A DNA stretch of 32,785 nt. Source: Balneolaceae bacterium (GTDB taxonomy: Bacteria; Bacteroidota; Rhodothermia; Balneolales; Balneolaceae). Positions 16,594 to 25,749 of this stretch are shown here, one piece after another (the stretch's first letter is position 1; each line of letters begins with the position of its first letter). Made by a program: the position numbers and the translations under genes. The notes beneath the pieces are model-generated. The model saw only the letters and a list, made by a program, of their open reading frames with translations, ran no database searches and was not told the origin of the DNA. The DNA lies in contig VEMX01000040.1 of the NCBI GenBank assembly GCA_009711805.1, forward strand, positions 1 to 32,785. Direction: 5' to 3'.

Positions 16594-17856
16594 TCAGTCA
16601 AGCACAAGCACCTCATTATTTCCAAAAGTATCGTAACCGGAAGTAATTACACGGTCACCGGCTTGCAGGCCCGATACCACTTCAAAGTATTCCGGATTCT
16701 GGCGGCCCAGCCGAATGTTTCGCCGAACCGCTTTGGTACCGTCCTCATTAAGCACAAATACCCAGTTACCCCCGGTTGTTTGATAAAAGCCACCCCGGGA
16801 CAGTAATATGGCATCCGAAGATTCCCCAAGTTCCAGCCGGATACGCAGGGTTTGTCCACGCCGGAGCCCGTCGGGAGCTTCTCCTATAAATTCCATATCT
16901 ACCTCGAACTGTCCTTCATTAATAACAGGGTACACCTTGGTAATTGTAAGATTGTGTGTGTTCCCGGCAAAGCTAAAAGATCCTTTTAGGCCGGTTGTTA
17001 TTCTTGAAAGGTGATATTCGTCGATGCCTACCCGTACTTTATAGTCATCAAGGATATCCACCTGCCCAATACGTTCACTATTGCTGATCGACTGCCCCTG
17101 ATTCAATTCAATAGTACTAAGCTGACCGGATATAGGAGCTTTTACAACCAGGCGATCCAGCATCTGTTGAACCCCTTCTAAACTCTGTTGCATGCGATCC
17201 AGTGACTGATCAATTTGCTGAATTTGGCGATTTGCTTTTATAGAGTCTTGTTTAAACACTTCATACAAAAGGTCATACCGCTTTTTCTGGTAATTATAAT
17301 TCTCTTTCGCTTCCAGAAAAGTTTGTTCCGATACCAATCCTCTGTTTCTCTCATACAGCTTTTTTTGGCGAAGGAATTCTGCCCGGTTAATATTCAGCTG
17401 ATTTTGTGCTCCGGCCAGTTGTTGCTTAAGGTTTAAGGTGTTTTGCTCAATGTTCAGCCTGGAGTTCCTGGTTTGGTTGATTTGGTCGTATATAGTAGAT
17501 GTTTGGCGAAGCACATTAAGCTGGAGGGTTGAGTTTGCAAGGGTAAGGATGGTATCTCCCTTTTCAACATTTACCCCGGATTCTATATAAACTTCTTCTA
17601 CCACCCCTCCTTCAATGGCATCCAGGTATATAGTTTGAATAGGCTGAACGATACCGTTCTCCTGAATAAATTCCTGGAAAGTGGATTCTTCAACGGTAGA
17701 GATGGTAATCTTCTCTTTTTCAACATTCAAAGTTGAACGGACATCCATAAAGACAAATGCGTAAACACTCAACCCAATAATTGCAATCACCCCGATCACC
17801 ATTAGTATGCGTTTAGATGTCCATGTTTTCTTTTTAATTTTTTTATCCATTCCCAT
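16594..17856 (-). CDS. periplasmic adaptor subunit (HlyD/MacA family)
   Basis: A 420-residue protein with a lysine-rich N-terminus and one membrane helix at about residues 17-36. A split lipoyl/barrel-sandwich domain follows (GGVVEEVYIESGVNVEKGDTI and later VVKAPISGQLS). Between the halves is a long coiled-coil hairpin at about 110-230. Beta-barrel and membrane-proximal domains end in GDRVITSGYDTFGNNEVLVLD. It should link inner-membrane permease to an outer-membrane channel or substrate partner. It is the first gene of the adaptor-ATPase operon, directly under the sigma-54-like promoter at 17895-17910. A methionine at residue 3 is an equally possible start. Confidence 0.9.
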   Translation of the reverse strand: MGMDKKIKKKTWTSKRILMVIGVIAIIGLSVYAFVFMDVRSTLNVEKEKITISTVEESTFQEFIQENGIVQPIQTIYLDAIEGGVVEEVYIESGVNVEKGDTILTLANSTLQLNVLRQTSTIYDQINQTRNSRLNIEQNTLNLKQQLAGAQNQLNINRAEFLRQKKLYERNRGLVSEQTFLEAKENYNYQKKRYDLLYEVFKQDSIKANRQIQQIDQSLDRMQQSLEGVQQMLDRLVVKAPISGQLSTIELNQGQSISNSERIGQVDILDDYKVRVGIDEYHLSRITTGLKGSFSFAGNTHNLTITKVYPVINEGQFEVDMEFIGEAPDGLRRGQTLRIRLELGESSDAILLSRGGFYQTTGGNWVFVLNEDGTKAVRRNIRLGRQNPEYFEVVSGLQAGDRVITSGYDTFGNNEVLVLD

Positions 17857-17894
17857 AGAGTACGTATTGGTTAAATTTGTTTTATCAGTTGTTA

Positions 17895-17910
17895 CTCAAT
17901 TAGCGTGCCA
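17895..17910 (-). promoter_or_regulatory. sigma-54-like promoter of the adaptor-ATPase operon
   Basis: The minus strand reads TGGCACG-CTAA-TTGAG. The -24 half is a perfect sigma-54 match; the -12 half has GA where GC is usual. It lies about 39 bases upstream of the adaptor start, giving a short leader. The flanking TTTGG and GAGTAAC are also found at the permease 4 promoter. Confidence 0.78.
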
Positions 17911-17962
17911 AACTTAGCAAATTGTCTACAAAGCCATATAGAGGTGATTATTACAAAAAAAA

Positions 17963-17999
17963 TGTTCACATTCCAACAACGAGTGTGCGATATCGGACA
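17963..17999. promoter_or_regulatory. 37-bp dyad shared by divergent promoters (copy C)
   Basis: Half-sites TGTTCACATTCCAACA and the complement of TGTCCGATATCGCACA lie with a 5-base spacer. The site sits between two divergent sigma-54-like promoters, 52 bases from the adaptor promoter on the left and 53 bases from the regulator promoter on the right. It could serve as activator site for both directions. Confidence 0.75.
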
Positions 18000-18052
18000 G
18001 TGTAATTTTGTTAGCCCATATAATAGAAGATGTTAAGCAGGATTTGTTACAA

Positions 18053-18068
18053 TGGTATGGTATTTGAA
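18053..18068 (+). promoter_or_regulatory. sigma-54-like promoter of the regulator-kinase operon
   Basis: The plus strand reads TGGTATG-GTAT-TTGAA, the same form as the three minus-strand sites. It is 140 bases upstream of the regulator start. Its placement 53 bases from dyad C predicts positive autoregulation. Confidence 0.6.
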
Positions 18069-18207
18069 GGTAGTGTATTCAACAAGGGGCATTTGATTCA
18101 AAGACTTAAAACCTAAATGGGATTATTTTGGTTGTAAGTTGGGGAATGCAGGCCACAATTTTAATGATTAAGCACCGAAATGGGTGTATTGTGAAAACTG
18201 AAATAAT

Positions 18208-19587
18208 ATGACTAATAATAAAATCGGAAGGGCACTGGTAGTTGACGATGATAGTGATGTGTTGCATGCAGCAAGACTCTACCTGAAACAACATCTGGAG
18301 AAGGTGGATGTTGAAAGTAATCCAAGATTGATTCCCTCACTTTTAAAAAATTATGATTACGATGTAGTATTGCTGGATATGAATTTCCATGAAGATGTAA
18401 GTAGTGGAGAAGAAGGATTTCATTGGCTGGAGCGTATCCTGGAGATTGATCCTTCAATGGCCGTAGTGCTAATAACGGCCTATGGGGATGTAGAAAAAGC
18501 CGTAAAAGCTGTTAAAAAAGGAGCATCCGATTTTGTGCTAAAGCCGTGGCAAAACGAAAAGCTTCTGGCTACGGTCAACTCGGCACTTAATCTCAGTAAG
18601 TCGAGAAGGCAGGTTACAAAACTGCGTACCCAGAACGATATGCTGAAGTCAGAGACCGATCAGCACTACCAGGATATCATCGGGAAAAGTAAGGCGATAA
18701 CCAAGGTTTTTGAAACCATAGAAAAGGTTGCTAAAACCGATGCCAATATTTTAGTAACAGGTGAGAATGGAACAGGAAAAGAGTTAGTAGCCCGCGCTCT
18801 GCACCGGCGGTCGAACCGGAGTGAGGAAGTTTTTATTACGGTTGATATGGGGGCATTGCCAGAGAGCTTATTTGAGTCGGAACTATTTGGACATGTGAAG
18901 GGGGCTTTTACAGATGCCCGGGAGTCGAGGGCCGGACGATTCGAGGCTGCTTCGGGGGGAACCCTGTTTCTGGATGAAATCGGAAACCTTCCTCTGCAGT
19001 TACAGCCCAAACTGCTTTCGGCATTACAAACTCACAAAATTACCAGGATTGGAGCCAACAAACCCACAGAAATTGATATCCGGCTGATATGTGCTACCAA
19101 TGTGGCGCTTGGTGAAATGGTAGCACAGCAAGATTTTCGGCAAGATCTGCTGTACCGTATCAACACTATTGAAATTAATTTACCACCTTTGCGGGAGCGA
19201 ATGGAAGACATCTCCTTGCTGGCTGAACATTTTCTCAAGAATTACCGCAAAAAGTATAAGAAGGAAATAAAAGGAATTAAGGAGCGGGCATTAAATCACC
19301 TGGAGGAGTATCACTGGCCGGGGAATATACGAGAGCTAGAACATGCTATTGAACGCGCTGTGATTATGACAGATTCGGCTATGCTGGAGAAGGGTGATTT
19401 TTTGTTGACGTCTATATCAGGAAAAGAACACCAGCTGCCTGTGAGTGGACTTAATCTGGAAGAAGTTGAAAAAACAGTGATACGAAAAGCCATGGATAAA
19501 CATGGAGGAAATATATCGCATGCAGCAGATGAGTTAGGATTAACCAGAGCCTCGCTGTACCGACGGTTGGAGAAATATGATCTTTAA
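18208..19587 (+). CDS. NtrC-family sigma-54-dependent response regulator
   Basis: A 459-residue protein with three domains. The receiver domain has VVDDDSD at 11-17, phosphoacceptor Asp57 in LLDMNF, and Lys in the FVLKPW segment. The AAA+ domain spans about 160-400, with Walker A GENGTGKE near 185, Walker B GTLFLDEIG and sensor motifs. A Fis-type helix-turn-helix is at the C-terminus (GGNISHAADELGLTRASLYRRLEKY). The sigma-54 contact loop reads GAFTDA (near residue 232) instead of the usual GAFTGA. It is divergent from the adaptor-ATPase operon and overlaps the kinase gene. With four sigma-54-like promoters and three shared dyads around it, it is the likely activator of the whole transporter set and of itself. 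Confidence 0.93.
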   Translation: MTNNKIGRALVVDDDSDVLHAARLYLKQHLEKVDVESNPRLIPSLLKNYDYDVVLLDMNFHEDVSSGEEGFHWLERILEIDPSMAVVLITAYGDVEKAVKAVKKGASDFVLKPWQNEKLLATVNSALNLSKSRRQVTKLRTQNDMLKSETDQHYQDIIGKSKAITKVFETIEKVAKTDANILVTGENGTGKELVARALHRRSNRSEEVFITVDMGALPESLFESELFGHVKGAFTDARESRAGRFEAASGGTLFLDEIGNLPLQLQPKLLSALQTHKITRIGANKPTEIDIRLICATNVALGEMVAQQDFRQDLLYRINTIEINLPPLRERMEDISLLAEHFLKNYRKKYKKEIKGIKERALNHLEEYHWPGNIRELEHAIERAVIMTDSAMLEKGDFLLTSISGKEHQLPVSGLNLEEVEKTVIRKAMDKHGGNISHAADELGLTRASLYRRLEKYDL

Positions 19588-20944
19588 AAGTTTTAGGATG
19601 GGGATTGTCATCAGGATATCATTCCTGACGGCTACAATTTTCATGGTTACATATCTTGTGCTGGATACCCAGTATTATGTGAGCCAGTTTATTCTGAGTA
19701 TCATAATCGTAATACAAGTGATTATGCTCGCCAAATACCTGGAGCGAACCAACGTACTGCTGACCCGCTTTTTGGAAGCTATTAAGTACTCTGATTTTAC
19801 CGGTGCATTTCGGAATCATGAAATGGGAGCGGGTTTTGGTGATTTAAATAAAGCCTTCAGCAGGGTGATCGACAAGTTTAAAGATGAGCGGAGCAAGAAA
19901 GAAGAAAGCATTCGTTACCTGGAAACAGTAGTGCAGCACATAGGAATTGGATTGATGTGCTTTAATGCAAAAGGGGAAGTGGTGCTATTAAATACGGCCG
20001 CTAAACGGTTGTTCCAGGTAGCAACCATCCGTAATATTGATTCATTAAAATCGATCTCTGAGAAGCTGTTTGAAGTGGTAAAAAAAATGAAAGGAGGCAG
20101 CCGTTCCCTGGCTCGCGTTTCCGTCAATAAAGAAACATTACAGCTGGCCATCTATGCCACCGATTTTAAAATGAGAAGTAAAGCATACAAGCTGGTGTCT
20201 TTTCAGAATATCCATACAGAACTGGAAGAGAAAGAGATGGAAGCCTGGCAGAATCTGACACAAGTGCTGGCACACGAAATCATGAATTCCATCACACCTA
20301 TTGCCTCTTTGTCTGCCACGGTGCATATGCTGCTGGATCAGAATGCGACCACTAAAGATGAAAACTATGAAATTAACGGGGAAACGATACAGGACGTGAA
20401 AGATGCGCTGAACACTATCAGCAAGCGGAGCCAGGGCTTGATGCGTTTTGTAAATTCATACCGTGATTTTACACAAATACCGGAACCCGATTACACCATT
20501 TTTGAAGTTCGTGAACTACTCGAACGTGTGGCAAATCTGATGAGGTCGGAGGCAAGCCATCAACACATTAAACTGGAAGTGACCGTTGACCCCCAAAGCC
20601 TGGAGCTAACGGCTGACATCCATTTGGTAGAACAGGCACTTATAAATCTGGTAAAGAATGCAATACGTGCTATGGAAGGCCAGCAAGACGGTGTTATTAA
20701 ACTGAAAGGAAGCATCGATGAAGTAGGAAAAGTGAACATTTCCATTATCGACAGCGGGCCTGGAGTCAAGAAATCCGTTTCCGAGAAAATATTTATTCCA
20801 TTCTATACCATGGGGAGTAAAAAAGAAGGTAAAGGTTCTGGTATAGGGTTGAGTTTGTCGCGGCAAATTATGAGACTTCACGGAGGTACTTTAACACTGG
20901 ATTCAGAACTGGGTGAAGGTTCTGAGTTTAAACTCCGGTTTTAA
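19577..20944 (+). CDS. NtrB-like membrane sensor histidine kinase
   Basis: A 455-residue kinase with two closely spaced N-terminal membrane helices (about residues 8-27 and 33-52) and almost no periplasmic loop, so it probably senses within the membrane or cytoplasm. A PAS-like region follows (about 115-215, starting near IGIGLMCFNAKGEVVLLN). Next come the HisKA motif LAHEIMNSITP with His near residue 233, and a HATPase domain with NLVKNAIRAM, DSGPGV and GKGSGIGLSLS. Its start overlaps the response regulator by 11 bases, so the two are a coupled pair. The signal is unknown; membrane or envelope stress is a reasonable guess given the transporter targets. Confidence 0.92.
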   Translation: MIFKSFRMGIVIRISFLTATIFMVTYLVLDTQYYVSQFILSIIIVIQVIMLAKYLERTNVLLTRFLEAIKYSDFTGAFRNHEMGAGFGDLNKAFSRVIDKFKDERSKKEESIRYLETVVQHIGIGLMCFNAKGEVVLLNTAAKRLFQVATIRNIDSLKSISEKLFEVVKKMKGGSRSLARVSVNKETLQLAIYATDFKMRSKAYKLVSFQNIHTELEEKEMEAWQNLTQVLAHEIMNSITPIASLSATVHMLLDQNATTKDENYEINGETIQDVKDALNTISKRSQGLMRFVNSYRDFTQIPEPDYTIFEVRELLERVANLMRSEASHQHIKLEVTVDPQSLELTADIHLVEQALINLVKNAIRAMEGQQDGVIKLKGSIDEVGKVNISIIDSGPGVKKSVSEKIFIPFYTMGSKKEGKGSGIGLSLSRQIMRLHGGTLTLDSELGEGSEFKLRF

Positions 20945-21084
20945 TCCCGGATGATGGATTCAACTCTTATCGATAATTGAGAGCAACAATACAGACTTTT
21001 TTTCGTAGCTTTCCAAGGCTATGGCAAAGTTTTGGTCTATAGTATTAATTACACAGTATCAAATTAATTGGGGCAATCACCACA

Positions 21085-23619
21085 TTGATCAATAACAGGT
21101 CGTACATATTATTATTGGGGGGACTAATAGGCATACTCAGTTATTTTTTGTTGAGGCCTGAAATTGAGTTCTTTTCTGATGGCCCGATACAGAAAACAAG
21201 AACAGAGGTAGAGGCTAAAGCCAGGCATCTTGCTTCCGATTTAGGCTTTTCAGTAGATTCTTTAGCTTTATACTTTAATTTACAACAGCATGCCGATTAT
21301 GTAGAAAGTCTTCGGGATTCCATGGGGAAAGATATAACCCCTGCCGATTTGAATAAGAGAAACGCTCATATACAGAGCTGGGAAACCGTTATTGGGGCTG
21401 CGGATGAAGTACAAACTATTTTTGGTACCGGTGGTGAACTTTTTAAAAGTGTGGGCAGGCTCAAAATTCACTTCTCAAATAATGGAAATGTTATCAGGGT
21501 TAATGCTCATCAGGAAAACCCTAACCCCACATTTGTTATGGGAGATTCTGTCCAGGCCGTAGCAACCTATGTTGTAGGAGATGTAATGGGGTATAATCTG
21601 CGTAACTATGAACTGGCAGGCGATCAAAATATAGACTCATTGCTGACTATCACCGAAGGCCAGCAAGCTTCCGGTTCGTTACAAGAAGGGGATGAAGCCC
21701 TTGAATTTAACTGGCAGCGTAAAGCTGGGGTAACTACCGGCCCGGAGATGTTGAGATTGCGGTTGAGTCCGGTAGTACGGGAATTTGATAACGAGGAAGG
21801 CTTTCGTACTGAGTTTGGATATAGCACAGAACAGTTTGTAGCCAAAAACAGGCTGGAACCGGAAGAACTAAACCGGGGTGTTGACGGTAGCGAGGATGAT
21901 CAGCTATGGTACAATTATATTTTTCTTATATCCATACTGTTGCTCGCCATATTAGTGTTTATTATAGGTCTTCAAAACGTAATAAAGGGTAAGGTTGAAA
22001 AGAAAAGAGCGCTCTTCGTATTTCTGATAATATTGGCAGCAACCTATGGCTGGCGCAGCATATATTTTATGTATAGCTATAATCCCTTTTTAAATAACAT
22101 AGGTATGTTCGCCGTAACAGCAAACACGCTGTTATTTAGCCTGGTGCTCGCTTTATATGGAGCGCTGGCATATATAAGCTGGGAAGCCCTGGCGAGATCC
22201 CAAAATCAAAAACAGGTAGATGTAATTGATGCGCTATGGCGCAGAAAGTTTTTTGTAAGTGAGACTGGAGCCGCCCTGGTTCATGGGTTTGCAATCGGCG
22301 GTATTGCTATAGGATTGTTTTCTGTTCTGGTATACCTGAGCGGGGAATTTATGTATCAGTCCGACAGTCAGTTTGGGTATGCAGAAGCGTCTATTCCGCT
22401 CAGGTTGTTTACCATCAACCTAAGTACGTGGAATAATGCCTTGGTAGTGGTTGTAGCTCAAATTGGTTTCGTATATGGAATTTTAAACCATTGGATAAAA
22501 AAGAACTGGCTGGCGGCATTAATTGCTATTGTACTTATCGGCTTCTTTGATACTGTATTAGGGAGAATGATTGGCGTGAGTGGAGGGGCTGGTATTCATT
22601 ATGTATTATACACTGGCCTGGCTATTATTTTTGTGTATGCCATTAAGGAGTACGGTTTAGTTACCGTTTTAACAGCCTTCTGGTTGTTCAGTGCTTTCTT
22701 TATGATACAGCCGTATCTGACAGCTCCTAAAACAGAAATAGCCTATGTAGCCTGGGTAGAACTTGGCGTAATGCTCATTCCTCTTATCTATGGTTTTGTT
22801 GCATACCGATTTGGGATTTCAGTGTCGGAAGTTGGCGAATATACACCAGAGTATGAAGAGCGGCGTGCCAACCACCTGCGGGTAGAACGGGAAATTGAAA
22901 TAGCCCGGGAAAGCCAGTATAAACTGATGCCCCTGCAACCACCTAAAGCAGATGGCATAGATGTGTATGGCTTTTTTCTGCCTTCTTTTGAAGTGGGAGG
23001 AGATTACTTCGATTATGTTCTCAGTGAAGGAGAAAATGGCAAGCCGGAAGCTCTAACCATGGCAGTAGTTGATGTATCAGGTAAAGCGATGAGAGCAGCT
23101 ATGCCTGCCATTTTTACCAGTGGACTGCTGCTGTCCAGGATGAAGGAAGATAAACCCGCAAAGATTCTCAGCCAGGTTACCGCACCTATTTTTTTCCGAA
23201 CCGATAAAAGAACATTTATTACCTGTGCTCTTGCCCGGTATGAACTGGAGAGCCGAAAAATTTCTATTGCAAATGCCGGACATTGTAAACCCATATTAAA
23301 GAGAAACGGAGTTGCAGAGTTTGTACATAATTCTGATCCGAAATATCCTTTGGGGATTAGAGAAAAAGTGGAGTATCAAGATCAGGAGATTATACTCAAA
23401 AAGGGAGATTTCTTCTTTATGTACTCGGATGGACTACCCGAGGCTGAAAATGAACAAGGAGAACGATTTGGCTTTGAAGAAGTACCCCGGTTGATTGAAA
23501 GCATTGATACGGAAACACTTTCGGCCAACGAAATTGCACAAGAGATTAAGCGAACTATTCAGAAGTTTAGCAATTATCAATTGGTTGATGATACCACTAT
23601 CATATGCCTCAAGGTATAG
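21085..23619 (+). CDS. membrane PP2C/SpoIIE-type serine/threonine phosphatase
   Basis: An 844-residue protein starting at TTG (no in-frame ATG nearby). One N-terminal membrane helix is followed by a periplasmic region of about 250 residues that is not recognised. A block of roughly nine membrane helices runs from about 277 to 575, then a short coiled-coil linker rich in Glu/Arg (about 590-610), then the SpoIIE/PP2C domain from about 620. Metal-binding motifs are visible as FEVGGDYFDY, VVDVSGKAMRAA, FMYSDGLPEA and LVDDTTIICL. Such enzymes dephosphorylate anti-sigma-factor antagonists in partner-switching systems. No anti-sigma gene is nearby. It follows the kinase gene by 140 bases on the same strand, but no sigma-54 dyad was seen in that gap. 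Confidence 0.88.
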   Translation: MINNRSYILLLGGLIGILSYFLLRPEIEFFSDGPIQKTRTEVEAKARHLASDLGFSVDSLALYFNLQQHADYVESLRDSMGKDITPADLNKRNAHIQSWETVIGAADEVQTIFGTGGELFKSVGRLKIHFSNNGNVIRVNAHQENPNPTFVMGDSVQAVATYVVGDVMGYNLRNYELAGDQNIDSLLTITEGQQASGSLQEGDEALEFNWQRKAGVTTGPEMLRLRLSPVVREFDNEEGFRTEFGYSTEQFVAKNRLEPEELNRGVDGSEDDQLWYNYIFLISILLLAILVFIIGLQNVIKGKVEKKRALFVFLIILAATYGWRSIYFMYSYNPFLNNIGMFAVTANTLLFSLVLALYGALAYISWEALARSQNQKQVDVIDALWRRKFFVSETGAALVHGFAIGGIAIGLFSVLVYLSGEFMYQSDSQFGYAEASIPLRLFTINLSTWNNALVVVVAQIGFVYGILNHWIKKNWLAALIAIVLIGFFDTVLGRMIGVSGGAGIHYVLYTGLAIIFVYAIKEYGLVTVLTAFWLFSAFFMIQPYLTAPKTEIAYVAWVELGVMLIPLIYGFVAYRFGISVSEVGEYTPEYEERRANHLRVEREIEIARESQYKLMPLQPPKADGIDVYGFFLPSFEVGGDYFDYVLSEGENGKPEALTMAVVDVSGKAMRAAMPAIFTSGLLLSRMKEDKPAKILSQVTAPIFFRTDKRTFITCALARYELESRKISIANAGHCKPILKRNGVAEFVHNSDPKYPLGIREKVEYQDQEIILKKGDFFFMYSDGLPEAENEQGERFGFEEVPRLIESIDTETLSANEIAQEIKRTIQKFSNYQLVDDTTIICLKV

Positions 23620-23755
23620 AATAAGTTTTTTATCGATTTAAAAAATAAAAGAGTTAGCTAATGGCATCATTCTTTGTTATCTGCAGTGGTAATAAATACT
23701 ACGATGCTGGACTATTAACGACAATATTAGATACTTAATAAACGAACAAACACAT

Positions 23756-24769
23756 ATGGCACAGGAACAAAATTTTGAATTTAATCTGCCGCCGCAGTTT
23801 GAGAAAATCTCAAAAAACATACGGGTCATTATTATTGGTCTTGTGGTGGTAGCGGCATTTTTCTCCTCTTTCTTTACGGTAGACCCGGAAGAAGTAGGCG
23901 TGGTTATGCGCTTTGGAGAATATGTAAGAACAGCGGAACCGGGACTTAATTATAAAATTCCTTTTATAGAAGATGTACGGTTAGTACCTGTAGAACGACA
24001 ACTGAAGCATGAGTTTGGATATCGAACAACATCAGCAGGGGTAAATTCAACATACCAGAAAAGAGGATACGCAGGTGAGTCGTTAATGCTTACCGGCGAC
24101 CTGAACCTGGCTGATGTGGAGTGGGTAGTTCAATATCGGATCGATGATCCCTTTAGCTACCTGTTTAAAGTAAGAAATGCAGAATCTACTTTACGCGATA
24201 TTTCGGAGGCGGCGGTTCGCCAGATTGTGGGAGACCGCACGGTGAACGAAGTACTTACGGTGGGCCGTGCCGAAATAGCCAGCGTAGCACGAGTAGCCAT
24301 ACAGGATTTGTGCAACGAATATGAAATGGGAATAAGGGTAGAGCAGATTGTACTACAGGATATCAATCCCCCGGATCCTGTAAAACCTTCCTTTAACGCT
24401 GTGAACGAAGCGCAGCAGGAAAGAGAAACGTTCATTAATCAGGCACGTGCCGATTACAACCGGATTATTCCGAGAGCAAGAGGTGAGGCCGAACAAACCA
24501 TTCAGCAAGCCGAGGGGTATGCCACCCACCGGGTAAATACAGCCGAAGGTGAAGTTTCGAGGTTTAACGACCTTTACTCCGAATACATTAAAGCACCGGA
24601 AGTAACCAAGCGGCGGATATTCCTGGAAACCATGCAGGAAGTGATCCCGAGAATGGGACAGAAAATTATTACCGATGAAGATGGAAATAATGTACTTCCA
24701 TTGCTGCAAATGCAGATGAATGGAATGCAAAAAAGTACTGGTTCAACTAACAATCAGGGAGGAAACTAA
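23756..24769 (+). CDS. hflK: HflK, FtsH-modulating SPFH membrane protein
   Basis: A 337-residue protein with a short cytoplasmic N-terminus, one membrane helix at about 24-42, and a periplasmic SPFH/band-7 domain starting at DPEEVGVVMRFGEYVRTAEPGLNYKIP. A central insert with GYRTTSAGVN and the DVEWVVQYRI-DDPFSYLF strands are typical of HflK. The helical tail has RARGEAEQTIQQAEGY and ends in a Gln/Asn-rich stretch. With HflC it forms a cage around the FtsH protease and limits its access to membrane substrates. The stop overlaps the hflC start by one base (TAATG), so the pair is coupled. Confidence 0.95.
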   Translation: MAQEQNFEFNLPPQFEKISKNIRVIIIGLVVVAAFFSSFFTVDPEEVGVVMRFGEYVRTAEPGLNYKIPFIEDVRLVPVERQLKHEFGYRTTSAGVNSTYQKRGYAGESLMLTGDLNLADVEWVVQYRIDDPFSYLFKVRNAESTLRDISEAAVRQIVGDRTVNEVLTVGRAEIASVARVAIQDLCNEYEMGIRVEQIVLQDINPPDPVKPSFNAVNEAQQERETFINQARADYNRIIPRARGEAEQTIQQAEGYATHRVNTAEGEVSRFNDLYSEYIKAPEVTKRRIFLETMQEVIPRMGQKIITDEDGNNVLPLLQMQMNGMQKSTGSTNNQGGN

Positions 24770-25713
24770 TGAATAAGGGTTTAAAAATTTTATTAGCAGT
24801 ATTAGCTGTAGTCCTGGCATTTGTATTAATAGACGGGATGTATGTAGTAAATGAAACCGAACAGGTAATTATCACACAGTTTGGTAATCCTGTGGGAGAG
24901 GCCGTGGGAGATCCCGGTTTAAAGTTTAAAACACCGTTTGTCCAGAAAGCCAATTTCTTTGAAAAGCGTTACCTGGAATGGGATGGCGACCGTAATCAGG
25001 TGCCTACCAAAGATAAAAAGTTTATTTTTGTGGATACCTATGCCCGATGGCAGATAACCGATCCCCTGCAATTCTTTCGCCGCCTGGGAGACGAACGAGG
25101 TGCACAATCCCGATTGGATGATATACTGGATGGGGAAACACGAAATGCTATAGCTTCCCACGACCTGGTAGAGCTTATTCGTTCTACCAATCGTGAGCCG
25201 GCTTCTGAAGGTATCATATCTGATATCGTGCAGGACTCTCTGGCCGATATTAACGTGGGGCGCGATAAGATACAGGAAGAGATTCAGCAACTGGCCAACC
25301 AGCGTGCCTCTGACCTTGGAATCGTAATACTGGATTTCCGGTTCAAACGCATCAATTATGTTGAAGAAGTGCGGCGTACAGTATATGACCGAATGGTCTC
25401 GGAGCGGAACCGGATTGCGGACAAGTTCCGGTCAGAAGGGCAGGGCGAAGCCTCCCGAATAAATGGTGAAAAGGATCGTGAGCTTCAAACCATACAGTCA
25501 GTGGCATTTCGCGAAGCTGAAACCATTAAAGGTAAAGCCGATGCTGAAGCCGCGGCTATTTATAATAACGCATACAACAAAACACGGCAGGCGCGGGAGC
25601 TGTATTCCTTTACAAAATCGATGGAAGCATATGTAAATTCTATCGATGAGAGTACATCTATAATTCTGTCTACCAATAGCGAGTTCTTTAAATACCTGAA
25701 CAGTATTGATTAG
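24769..25713 (+). CDS. hflC: HflC, FtsH-modulating SPFH membrane protein
   Basis: A 314-residue partner of HflK with an N-terminal membrane helix (about 5-25) and the SPFH start NETEQVIITQFGNPVGEAVGDPGLKFKTPF. RWQITDPLQFFRRL follows in the core and the coiled-coil region has RIADKFRSEGQGEASRINGEKDRELQ. It ends with the short conserved tail SIILSTNSEFFKYL. Length and order match HflC elsewhere. It is the last gene of the hflKC operon, followed by a clear terminator 37 bases downstream. Confidence 0.95.
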   Translation: MNKGLKILLAVLAVVLAFVLIDGMYVVNETEQVIITQFGNPVGEAVGDPGLKFKTPFVQKANFFEKRYLEWDGDRNQVPTKDKKFIFVDTYARWQITDPLQFFRRLGDERGAQSRLDDILDGETRNAIASHDLVELIRSTNREPASEGIISDIVQDSLADINVGRDKIQEEIQQLANQRASDLGIVILDFRFKRINYVEEVRRTVYDRMVSERNRIADKFRSEGQGEASRINGEKDRELQTIQSVAFREAETIKGKADAEAAAIYNNAYNKTRQARELYSFTKSMEAYVNSIDESTSIILSTNSEFFKYLNSID

Positions 25714-25749
25714 ATATTCCTGTCATTACATCATTGAAGAACATTACAG

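Noticed and set aside
20945-21084. Weak hairpin with a T7 run after the kinase gene as a terminator
   Set aside because: The CTC/GAG stem is short and interrupted, and about 15 bases separate it from the T run; not convincing.
23620-23755. TGGCATC-ATTC-TTTG upstream of hflK as a possible fifth sigma-54-like promoter
   Set aside because: The -12 part does not fit TTGA at the right spacing and no 37-bp dyad is nearby.
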